Below are positions 1 through 5,804 of a stretch of DNA of 14,569 nucleotides, piece by piece; positions within the stretch are counted from its first letter, which is position 1; each line of letters opens with the position of its first letter. Made by a program: the position numbers and the translations under genes. The notes beneath the pieces are model-generated. The model had not been told where the DNA came from, made no database searches, and saw nothing but the letters and a program-made list of their open reading frames with translations. This stretch comes from JBBCJT01 sp037190665 (GTDB taxonomy: Bacteria > Pseudomonadota > Alphaproteobacteria > Acetobacterales > Acetobacteraceae), in assembly GCA_037190665.1 (NCBI GenBank), contig JBBCJT010000177.1:1-14569 (forward strand), in the 5' to 3' direction.

Positions 1-34
1 CCCCACCCCCACAACAATCGTTGTGGGGGTGGGG
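1..34. repeat. Perfect GC-rich hairpin at the window edge
   Basis: Bases 1-15 (ccccacccccacaac) are the exact reverse complement of 20-34, with a 4-base spacer (aatc). Because the left arm begins at base 1, the palindrome may extend past the window. No T-tract follows on the plus strand within the window. It could be a transcription terminator for a gene to the left or a mobile palindromic repeat; the sequence alone does not decide. Confidence 0.6.
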
Positions 35-79
35 TCTGCCGACCGATTTGGCCCAAGGCCCTTCTGAAGAAACGCGGTT

Positions 80-100
80 CCAAGGGGCCGTGCCCCTTGG
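80..100 (-). terminator. Second hairpin downstream of the VOC gene
   Basis: A perfect 9-bp stem (ccaaggggc / gccccttgg) with a 3-base loop. It lies 36 bases beyond the VOC stop codon and is the second of two stacked hairpins on that side. There is no clear U-tract. Terminator function is inferred from position and stem strength; a REP-like palindrome is the alternative. Confidence 0.4.
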
Positions 101-111
101 TGGGGAGAGCG

Positions 112-134
112 CGAGAGGGGCAAAGCCCCTCTCG
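112..134 (-). terminator. Hairpin directly after the VOC stop codon
   Basis: A perfect 10-bp stem (cgagaggggc / gcccctctcg) closed by a 3-base loop. It starts 2 bases past the stop codon of the minus-strand VOC gene, the position expected for an intrinsic terminator. The run of U normally needed for intrinsic termination is not obvious, so termination is inferred. Confidence 0.5.
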
Positions 135-136
135 TC

Positions 137-1012
137 TCAGCCGACGAACCGGATCGCCGTATTCCCGCAGGCCGCGACGTCCGTCACGGCCGGGCCGCCC
201 GGCGTTTCATGCGTCGCGATGCCGGCGGCCCCGAGCAGGGCGCGCGCGGCGGGCAGGTCGCGTACGGCCACGTCGATCGCCGCACCCTCCGCGCCCGCGC
301 CGTCCAGGCGGGGCATGGGCGTGTCGGCGAAGACGGCTGACCAGTCCTCCGGCCGGATCACGCGGAACACGCCCTGGCCGGTCGGCACTTCCCGCGCCGG
401 GCCGGCCGCATGGGCCGGGGTGCCGAACATCGCCTCCAGCCGCCGCAGCACCGGGCCGGGATCGGCGGCGACGTAGGTGACGGCGGCGATGTGGGTGGCG
501 CCGTTGGGATGGGCCATCCAGTCCGGCACCCAGACGAGTTCCGGCTTGTGCTGCTGGCAGATGAAGTGGGACGCGCGGGGCAAGGCGGGGTCGCGGGCGA
601 TCTCCAGCGAGACCACCGCCTCGTCCCAGTCGCGGCCGGGAAGCTTCACCTTGCGGCGGAAGCCGATATGGCCCTGGAAGCCGATGCCGCGCGCTTCCAT
701 CGCCGCGCGGTCGCCGGCAGCGTCGCGGCTGTGCAGGGCGACGAGCGACAGACCCTCGCGCTCGGCGAGCGCGTCGCGCATGTGGCGGCCGAAGCGGAAA
801 TCGCCGGCGCCGGCCTCGTCGATCAGGCTCTCGTCGTAGATGCCCATCAGCTCCAGCGCCGAGCGGTCCAGCACCGCGAGCGAGGTGCTGGTGCCCCACG
901 GGTGGCGGCCGACGGGGGTGAGGGTGAAGCCGAGCCGGCCGTAGAAGCCGCGCGCCGCCTCGATGTCGCGGACGAGGATCAGCGGATGGTCGATGCCGGG
1001 GGGAGCGGTCAT
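137..1012 (-). CDS. VOC family (glyoxalase-like) protein
   Basis: A 291-residue protein with two vicinal-oxygen-chelate-type segments. The N-terminal part (about residues 6-130) begins GIDHPLILVRDIEAARGFYG, typical of the Glyoxalase_3-like branch, with a candidate metal ligand His at about residue 9 and a Glu in the later ALELMG strand. The second half (about 170-290) is more diverged. The family uses a bound divalent metal to act on varied small molecules, so the substrate cannot be assigned. The ATG start (complement of 1010-1012) has only a weak AGAGG a few bases upstream. The gene stands alone: it diverges from the antitoxin-like gene at 1164 and is followed by two strong hairpins. Family assignment is firm; the reaction is unknown. 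Confidence 0.85.
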   Translation of the reverse strand: MTAPPGIDHPLILVRDIEAARGFYGRLGFTLTPVGRHPWGTSTSLAVLDRSALELMGIYDESLIDEAGAGDFRFGRHMRDALAEREGLSLVALHSRDAAGDRAAMEARGIGFQGHIGFRRKVKLPGRDWDEAVVSLEIARDPALPRASHFICQQHKPELVWVPDWMAHPNGATHIAAVTYVAADPGPVLRRLEAMFGTPAHAAGPAREVPTGQGVFRVIRPEDWSAVFADTPMPRLDGAGAEGAAIDVAVRDLPAARALLGAAGIATHETPGGPAVTDVAACGNTAIRFVG

Positions 1013-1029
1013 GGGCCTCTGCGACTTTT

Positions 1030-1053
1030 AAGGCTTTAAGGCTTTAAGGCTTT
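1030..1053. repeat. Triple tandem 8-bp repeat upstream of the VOC gene
   Basis: The unit aaggcttt occurs three times head to tail (1030-1037, 1038-1045, 1046-1053). On the minus strand it reads AAAGCCTT repeated and ends 17 bases upstream of the VOC start codon, so it lies in the gene's promoter or 5' leader. Tracts like this can change length by slippage, or could bind a regulator; neither is shown. Confidence 0.7.
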
Positions 1054-1067
1054 GGCATTTTAACCGC

Positions 1068-1121
1068 CCTCGCGAGGCGCGGCTTTTCGGACAACTCTGA
1101 AAACAATCCTATTGAAGATTG
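1068..1121. promoter_or_regulatory. Intergenic palindromes between divergent genes
   Basis: The 151-bp gap 1013-1163 lies between divergent genes and must hold start signals for both. Two dyads are visible: a 10-bp perfect palindrome cctcgcgagg (1068-1077) and an inverted repeat caatc/gattg (1104-1108 and 1117-1121, 8-base spacer). The second sits about 45 bases upstream of the antitoxin-like gene, where an autoregulatory operator would be expected, since BrnA-type antitoxins bind their own promoters. No convincing -35/-10 pair was found. Operator function is speculative. Confidence 0.2.
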
Positions 1122-1147
1122 GCTGGGGAAGCAAGGCGAGCAGCGTG

Positions 1148-1154
1148 AAGGAGG
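1148..1154 (+). promoter_or_regulatory. Strong Shine-Dalgarno for the antitoxin-like gene
   Basis: AAGGAGG lies 9 bases before the ATG at 1164. It is one of the best ribosome-binding sites in this window. It fixes the start, because the same frame has a TGA at 1146-1148 and cannot extend upstream. Confidence 0.75.
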
Positions 1155-1163
1155 TCGGACTCT

Positions 1164-1466
1164 ATGCCAACGGACAGGGTGGTGCGGCGCGGCCCGCAGC
1201 GAGCGCCGACCAGGGTGCAGATCTCGGTGCGCCTCGACCGCGATCTGGTGGAGACCCTGCACGCCAGCGCCGAAGGCTGGCAGGGCCGGGTCAACGAGGT
1301 GCTGCGCAAGGTGGTGCTCGGCAAACGCCGCGCGCAGTGCGGGCGGCGGTGGCTCGTCGCGCTTGCGATGCCGGCTCCCACCCGCCCTCCGCTGCCCGTC
1401 ATCCGTGGCCGGGAGCGCTTTTCGTTGACGGTCGGAATGTATGGAACACATCATGAACATTCATAA
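1164..1466 (+). CDS. BrnA-type antitoxin-like protein, no BrnT partner seen
   Basis: A 100-residue predicted protein. Residues about 18-50 contain VQISVRLDRDLVETL, then GWQGRVNEVLRKVV, which matches the C-terminal ribbon-helix-helix-like signature of BrnA antitoxins (RLD..V......GWQ.R.NE.LR). In the BrnTA system BrnA neutralises the RNase BrnT and represses the operon. Here the part ahead of this motif is only about 17 residues, shorter than in typical BrnA, and no BrnT-like frame lies upstream. The last ~45 residues (from about RRAQCGRR) look unlike a folded domain and may be read-through after a lost stop or a frameshift. It ends 15 bases before the GFA gene, so the two may be co-transcribed. 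It could be a remnant of a decayed toxin-antitoxin locus or a stand-alone RHH regulator. Confidence 0.6.
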   Translation: MPTDRVVRRGPQRAPTRVQISVRLDRDLVETLHASAEGWQGRVNEVLRKVVLGKRRAQCGRRWLVALAMPAPTRPPLPVIRGRERFSLTVGMYGTHHEHS

Positions 1467-1481
1467 GCGCGCGGAGGCCAT

Positions 1482-1931
1482 ATGACGTTCCCACGCGCGG
1501 GCGGCTGCCAGTGCGGCGCCATCCGCTACACCGTCGACGCGCCGCCCGTCGTCGTCTTCGCCTGCCATTGCACGGCGTGCCAGCGACGGAGCGGGAGCGC
1601 GTTCGTCGTCTCCCTCATCGTTCCGGATCGCGACTTCCGCCTGACGCAAGGCGCGCTCAGGTCGCAAACGAGAACCGGCGACAGCGGCGGGCAGTTGACG
1701 CACTGGTTCTGCGCCGAGTGCGGCACGCCGATCCTCGGCATGGCGCGGGGAACGCCGCCGGACAGTTACCAGACGGTGCGCGTAGGCACTCTGGATGACG
1801 TGTCGGGGATCCGCCCCACGGTGCACACATGGACCCGCAGCGCGCAGGGTTGGGTGAGTATCCCGGCTGATGTCCGCGCGTTCGAAGGCAATCCGCCCGT
1901 CCCGCTGACAACCCTGGGGGAAACGTCCTGA
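1482..1931 (+). CDS. GFA family (CENP-V/glutathione-dependent formaldehyde-activating-like) zinc protein
   Basis: A 149-residue protein of normal length for the GFA/Mss4-like fold. All expected zinc-binding cysteine groups are present: GGCQCG (C9, C11), CHCTACQ (C28, C30, C33) and FCAECGTPI (C77, C80). Founding members were linked to S-hydroxymethylglutathione formation, but most family members, probably including this one, have no proven reaction. The ATG at 1482 is preceded by GGAGG (1473-1477) at a short 4-base spacing. It lies just downstream of the antitoxin-like gene and converges on cysE. Family membership is clear; function is open. Confidence 0.88.
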   Translation: MTFPRAGGCQCGAIRYTVDAPPVVVFACHCTACQRRSGSAFVVSLIVPDRDFRLTQGALRSQTRTGDSGGQLTHWFCAECGTPILGMARGTPPDSYQTVRVGTLDDVSGIRPTVHTWTRSAQGWVSIPADVRAFEGNPPVPLTTLGETS

Positions 1932-1940
1932 GGCGCGTTC

Positions 1941-1979
1941 ACCGCGGTCCCGGTGGAAGTCGGCGCCAGCTTCCGCGGT
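1941..1979. terminator. Inverted repeat between convergent genes
   Basis: The 75-bp gap between the convergent GFA and cysE genes holds a dyad: accgcgg (1941-1947) pairs with ccgcggt (1973-1979), and an alternative inner stem pairs ggaag (1955-1959) with cttcc (1970-1974). Its position suits a bidirectional terminator. There is no T-tract on either side, so the call is tentative. Confidence 0.3.
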
Positions 1980-2006
1980 CCGTGCCCTTGCCGCTGTCCG
2001 GCTAGG

Positions 2007-2729
2007 CTAAGTCGCGTAAGGATGCCGCCACCGACCCCGCGGCACCGCCGGATTGCCCGCGACCGTAGTACGCGCCGGCACGCTCGCCAGCACGACGCTG
2101 CCGGCCGCCACCACCGCAAGCTCGCCGATCTCGATATTGCCCAGCACCGTCGCCCCCGCGCCCAGCACCGCACCGCGGCGCACCTTCGGATGCCGGTCGC
2201 CTTGCTCCATCAGCGTGCTGCCCAGCGTCACGCCGTGCCAGATGCACGCCTCGTCCTCGACCACCGCGGTCTCGCCGATCACCACGCCGATCCCGTGGTC
2301 GAGGAAGATGCCGCGGCCGATCCGTGCCGCCGGGTGGATGTCCGCCCCCAGCGTGGCGGCCGCCGCCTTGAACGCGACCGCCAGATCGCGCCGCCCACCC
2401 GTCCACAGCCGGTGGGAGACGCGATGCGCCGTCAGCATGTGGAAGCCGCGCGCGCCCAGCCACGCGGCGGCCAGCCCGCCAGGCTGGAAATCCAGCGCCA
2501 CGATGCGGTCGAGATCGGCCAGCACCGCGGCCACGTCGTCCGCCGTCAGCACCTCGCGGGCCACCGCGCCGGGATCGATCCACACGCGCGGCAGCAGCCG
2601 GCCGAGCAGGGCGGCGATGCCTACGGCCGGGTCCTCCGCCAGCGCGGTCTCCGTCAGTCCCTGCGCGAGGGCCGGCTCCGCCGCCACCAGCGCGGCTGCG
2701 TCATCGCGCAGCCGCGCCCAGACGCTCAC
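2007..2729 (-). CDS. cysE: Serine O-acetyltransferase
   Basis: A 240-residue protein with the CysE architecture: a helical N-terminal domain (about 1-125) and a left-handed beta-helix of hexapeptide repeats (about 128-225). It makes O-acetylserine from serine and acetyl-CoA, the first step of cysteine synthesis. Key elements are visible: ADIHPAARIG with D130, LDHGIG with H145 (the likely catalytic Asp/His), IGET, and GDRHPK (R179, H180). The start is GTG (complement of 2727-2729), overlapping the ubiG stop by 4 bases (GTGA), which implies translational coupling. The tail after the beta-helix is short and ends in HPYAT. It lacks the C-terminal Ile that well-studied CysE proteins insert into the CysK active site, so a classical cysteine synthase complex may not form. 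Confidence 0.9.
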   Translation of the reverse strand: MSVWARLRDDAAALVAAEPALAQGLTETALAEDPAVGIAALLGRLLPRVWIDPGAVAREVLTADDVAAVLADLDRIVALDFQPGGLAAAWLGARGFHMLTAHRVSHRLWTGGRRDLAVAFKAAAATLGADIHPAARIGRGIFLDHGIGVVIGETAVVEDEACIWHGVTLGSTLMEQGDRHPKVRRGAVLGAGATVLGNIEIGELAVVAAGSVVLASVPARTTVAGNPAVPRGRWRHPYAT

Positions 2730-3430
2730 GCCGCGGCCATGGCGATGTAGTTCATCCGCAGGTCCCGCCCGCTGCGCCAGTCGCCGGTGAAGGGGTCGCG
2801 CACCAGCCCGGCCATGTCCGCCGGCCGCAGCCCCGCGCCGCGCAGCCCGGCGGCCAGCTCCTCCGGCGTGACGAAGGCGCGCCAGTCATGCGTCCCCACC
2901 GGCAGCAGCCGCATCACGTATTCCGCGCCGATCTTGGCGAGCAGCAGCGAGCGCGCGGTGCGGTTGACGGTGGAGACGAACACCAGCCCGCCGGGCTCCA
3001 CCAGCCGGGCGAGGCTGCGCAGGAACTCCGCCGGGTCGGGCACGTGCTCGATCACTTCCAGCGCCGTCACCACCTCGAACCGCGCGCCTTCCTCGGCCAG
3101 CGCCCCGGCGGACGCCTCGCGATAGTCGAGCGCGAGCGGCTTGCCGGCGGCATGGTCGCGTGCCGCGGCCAGCGCGGCGCCGGCGGCGTCGATGCCGAGC
3201 ACCTGCGCGCCCTGCGCCGCCAGCGCCTCGGCCGCGATGCCCGCGCCGCAGCCGACATCGACCAGCCGTACGTCCAGCCGGCCGAAATGGCGCGCGATGC
3301 GCTCGGCGATCCAGCCGATCCGTGCCGGGTTCATCCGGTGCAGCGGCGCCATCGGCCCGGCCGGATCCCACCAGCGCCCGGCGAGCGCATCGAACTTGGC
3401 GGTTTCCGCGAGGCTGACGTTCGGTTGCAT
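2726..3430 (-). CDS. ubiG: Ubiquinone biosynthesis O-methyltransferase
   Basis: A 234-residue class I SAM-dependent methyltransferase. UbiG carries out the two O-methylations of the ubiquinone ring. The N-terminal stretch AETAKFDALAGRWWDPAGPM followed by PLHRMNP is characteristic of UbiG, motif I is VDVGCGAGIA (about 57-66), and EVIEHVPDP and later GTHDWRAFVTPEEL fit the family. The frame stays open upstream, but the ATG at 3430 is chosen because homology begins there and AAGGAAAGG (complement of 3442-3450) lies 11 bases ahead. It diverges from lysC, an arrangement common in Alphaproteobacteria, and leads a two-gene unit with cysE. Confidence 0.95.
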   Translation of the reverse strand: MQPNVSLAETAKFDALAGRWWDPAGPMAPLHRMNPARIGWIAERIARHFGRLDVRLVDVGCGAGIAAEALAAQGAQVLGIDAAGAALAAARDHAAGKPLALDYREASAGALAEEGARFEVVTALEVIEHVPDPAEFLRSLARLVEPGGLVFVSTVNRTARSLLLAKIGAEYVMRLLPVGTHDWRAFVTPEELAAGLRGAGLRPADMAGLVRDPFTGDWRSGRDLRMNYIAMAAA

Positions 3431-3532
3431 TGGGTTGCCGACCTTTCCTTGGGCCGGTATGTGACGCGCCCCGCGCAAGCCTGCAACCGGCCGCGTTCGC
3501 GGCCTGATCGCAATACCCGGACTCACTGCCCA
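3431..3532. promoter_or_regulatory. Divergent ubiG/lysC promoter region
   Basis: This 102-bp gap must drive both directions. It contains a palindrome, ggccgcg/cgcggcc (3489-3495 and 3498-3504, 2-base centre). A weak plus-strand candidate is TTGCCG (3436-3441) and TATGTG (3458-3463) with 16 bases between. Neither is strong. No long structured leader such as a lysine riboswitch fits in the space. lysC itself has no evident Shine-Dalgarno directly before its ATG. Confidence 0.3.
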
Positions 3533-4765
3533 ATGGCCCGCATCGTGATGAAGTTCGGCGGCACATCCGTCGCCGATCTCGACCGCATCCGCAACGTCGC
3601 CGCCCGTGTGAAGGCGGAGGCGGAGCGTGGCAACGAGGTCGCGGTGGTCGTCTCCGCCATGGCGGGCACGACCAACCAGCTCGTCAAATGGTGCCAGGAT
3701 CTCTCCCCGCTGCATGACGCGCGGGAGTACGACACCGTGGTCGCGACCGGGGAGCAGGTGACGATCGGCCTGCTCGCCATCGCGCTGCAGACCATCGGCG
3801 TCGATGCCCGGTCCTGGCAGGGCTGGCAGATTCCGATCCGCACCGACGGCGCCCACGGCAAGGCGCGCATCGCGGCGATCGAGGGCGAGGAGCTGATCCG
3901 CCGCATGCAGTCCGGCCAGGTGCCGGTGGTGGCCGGGTTCCAGGGGCTCGCGGCGGACAACCGCGTGACCACGCTGGGCCGCGGCGGGTCCGACACCTCG
4001 GCGGTGGCGCTCGCTGCCGCATTGAAGGCGGATCGCTGCGATATCTATACCGACGTGGACGGCGTCTACACGACCGACCCGCGGATCGTGCCCAAGGCGC
4101 GCAAGCTGCTCCGCATCTCGTACGAGGAGATGCTGGAACTCGCCTCGGTCGGGGCGAAGGTGCTGCAGACGCGCTCGGTCGAGGTCGCGATGAAGCACGG
4201 CGTGCGCGTGCAGGTGCTATCGTCGTTTGAGGAACATGCCGGGGACGACCTGCCCGGCTCACTGGTGGTGGACGAGGACGAGATCGTGGAAAAGGAAGTC
4301 GTCTCGGGGATTGCCTACAGCCGCGACGAGGCGAAGATCACGCTCCGTCACGTGCCGGACCGCCCGGGCGTGGCCGCCGCCGTCTTCGGTGCGATGGCGG
4401 ATGCGAACGTGAACGTGGACATGATCGTGCAGAACATCTCCGCCGAGGGCACGACCGACATCACCTTCACCGTCGGCAAGGCCGACCTGGTGCGCACGAA
4501 GGCCACGCTGGCCAAGGCGCATGACGCGATCGGCTACGGCGAGGTGGTGGCCGACCCGGACGTGGCGAAGATCAGCGTGGTCGGCATCGGCATGCGCAGC
4601 CACGCGGGCGTGGCGAACACGATGTTCCGCACGCTGGCCGACCGCGGCATCAACATCCAGGTGATCTCGACCTCCGAGATCAAGGTCTCCGTGCTGGTCG
4701 GCGTGGAGTACACGGAGCTTGCGGTGCGCGCCCTTCATACCGCCTACGGCCTCGATGCAGCCTGA
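3533..4765 (+). CDS. lysC: Aspartate kinase
   Basis: A 410-residue monofunctional aspartokinase, the usual length. It phosphorylates aspartate at the head of the lysine, threonine, methionine and isoleucine pathway. The start MARIVMKFGGTSV carries the KFGGTS substrate/ATP-binding motif (residues 7-12); GRGGSDTSAVALAAAL and the YTDVDGVYTTDP segment are further kinase hallmarks. Two ACT domains follow (about 267-335 and 345-408), the usual site of feedback inhibition by lysine and/or threonine. The frame is open far upstream, but the ATG at 3533 matches the conserved N-terminus and the extension would run through the ubiG coding region. The 3' end overlaps the next gene by 11 bases. Confidence 0.96.
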   Translation: MARIVMKFGGTSVADLDRIRNVAARVKAEAERGNEVAVVVSAMAGTTNQLVKWCQDLSPLHDAREYDTVVATGEQVTIGLLAIALQTIGVDARSWQGWQIPIRTDGAHGKARIAAIEGEELIRRMQSGQVPVVAGFQGLAADNRVTTLGRGGSDTSAVALAAALKADRCDIYTDVDGVYTTDPRIVPKARKLLRISYEEMLELASVGAKVLQTRSVEVAMKHGVRVQVLSSFEEHAGDDLPGSLVVDEDEIVEKEVVSGIAYSRDEAKITLRHVPDRPGVAAAVFGAMADANVNVDMIVQNISAEGTTDITFTVGKADLVRTKATLAKAHDAIGYGEVVADPDVAKISVVGIGMRSHAGVANTMFRTLADRGINIQVISTSEIKVSVLVGVEYTELAVRALHTAYGLDAA

Positions 4766-5804
4766 GGCGACCGATCTGGCCGCCGCCCGCGCCCGGCTCG
4801 ATGCGCTGTGGGCGCGCGGCTGCGCGTTCCTCGGCACCGAGGTCGCGCTGCTGGGCGGTGCGATGTCCTGGGTGAGCGAGCGGCACCTCGTCGCCGCCAT
4901 CTCGAATGCCGGCGGCTTCGGCGTGATCGCCTGCGGGTCGATGATGCCCGACCAGCTCGCGGCCGAGATCGCCGGCACGCAGGCGCTGACGGGCAAGCCC
5001 TTCGGCGTCAATCTGATCACCATGCATCCGTCGCTCGACGGGCTGATCGATGTCTGCCTGAGCGCGAAGGTGGGCCATGTCGTGCTCGCGGGCGGCATCC
5101 CGCCGGCGGGCGCGATCAGGCGCATCAAGGACGGCGGGGCGAAGGTGGTCTGCTTCGCGCCGGCGCTGGTGCTGGCGAAGCGGCTGGTGAAGTCGGGCGC
5201 GGACGCGATCGTGATCGAGGGCAGCGAGGCGGGCGGGCATATCGGCCCGGTGTCGCTGAATGTACTGGCGCAGGAGATCCTGCCGTATATGCGCGACGTG
5301 CCGGTCTTCGTCGCCGGCGGGCTCGCGCGCGGCGATGCGATCCTGTCCTATCTGGAGATGGGTGCGGCCGGCGCCCAGCTCGGCACCCGCTTCGTCTGCG
5401 CGGCCGAGAGCATCGCGCACCCGGCCTTCAAGCAGGCCTTCTTCCGCGCCAACGCGCGCGATGCGGTGCCCACCGTGCAGATCGACGAACGCTTCCCGGT
5501 GATCCCGGTGCGCGCGCTGGTCAATGACGGCACGAAGCGCTTCATGCGCCATCAGGCGGACGTGGTGCGCCGCTTCCAGGGCGGCGAGCTGGACCAGAAG
5601 GCCGCGCAGCTCGAGATCGAGCATTTCTGGGCCGGCGCGCTGCGCCGCGCGGTGATCGACGGCGATGTGGAAGGCGGCTCGCTGATGGCGGGCCAGTCCG
5701 TCGGCATGGTCACGCGCGAGCAGCCGGTGGCCGAGATCATCGCCGAGATCGTCGATCAGGCCGTGGCGGCGCTGGCTTCAAGGGCGCCGGCCACAGCGGG
5801 ATGA
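4755..5804 (+). CDS. Nitronate monooxygenase-family flavoprotein
   Basis: A 349-residue FMN-dependent TIM-barrel protein of the nitronate monooxygenase / 2-nitropropane dioxygenase family. Family members oxidise alkyl nitronates, although physiological substrates are often unknown and FabK enoyl reductases are relatives. Visible are the N-terminal SNAGGFGVIA strand-loop, IEGSEAGGH with H162 (the position of the catalytic His in class I enzymes), and the phosphate-binding VAGGLARGD and GAAGAQLGTRF. The ATG at 4755, inside the end of lysC, is preferred to an upstream TTG at 4719 because family similarity begins shortly after it. It overlaps lysC by 11 bases and ptsP by 4 (ATGA) and has no good Shine-Dalgarno of its own, suggesting coupled translation. 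Confidence 0.88.
   Translation: MQPEATDLAAARARLDALWARGCAFLGTEVALLGGAMSWVSERHLVAAISNAGGFGVIACGSMMPDQLAAEIAGTQALTGKPFGVNLITMHPSLDGLIDVCLSAKVGHVVLAGGIPPAGAIRRIKDGGAKVVCFAPALVLAKRLVKSGADAIVIEGSEAGGHIGPVSLNVLAQEILPYMRDVPVFVAGGLARGDAILSYLEMGAAGAQLGTRFVCAAESIAHPAFKQAFFRANARDAVPTVQIDERFPVIPVRALVNDGTKRFMRHQADVVRRFQGGELDQKAAQLEIEHFWAGALRRAVIDGDVEGGSLMAGQSVGMVTREQPVAEIIAEIVDQAVAALASRAPATAG

Noticed and set aside
410..1039. Plus-strand open frame of 209 codons across the VOC gene.
   Set aside because: It is antisense to the VOC gene and shows no recognisable domain.
2888..3532. Upstream extension of the lysC frame to a 625-residue protein.
   Set aside because: The added 215 residues are antisense to ubiG and unlike any aspartokinase; the conserved start is at 3533.
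3431..3532. Possible lysine riboswitch ahead of lysC.
   Set aside because: The gap is only 102 bases and shows no multi-stem riboswitch architecture; feedback is expected at the protein level through the ACT domains.
3431..4198. Upstream extension of ubiG to 490 residues.
   Set aside because: The extension is antisense to lysC. UbiG similarity and a ribosome-binding site place the start at 3430.
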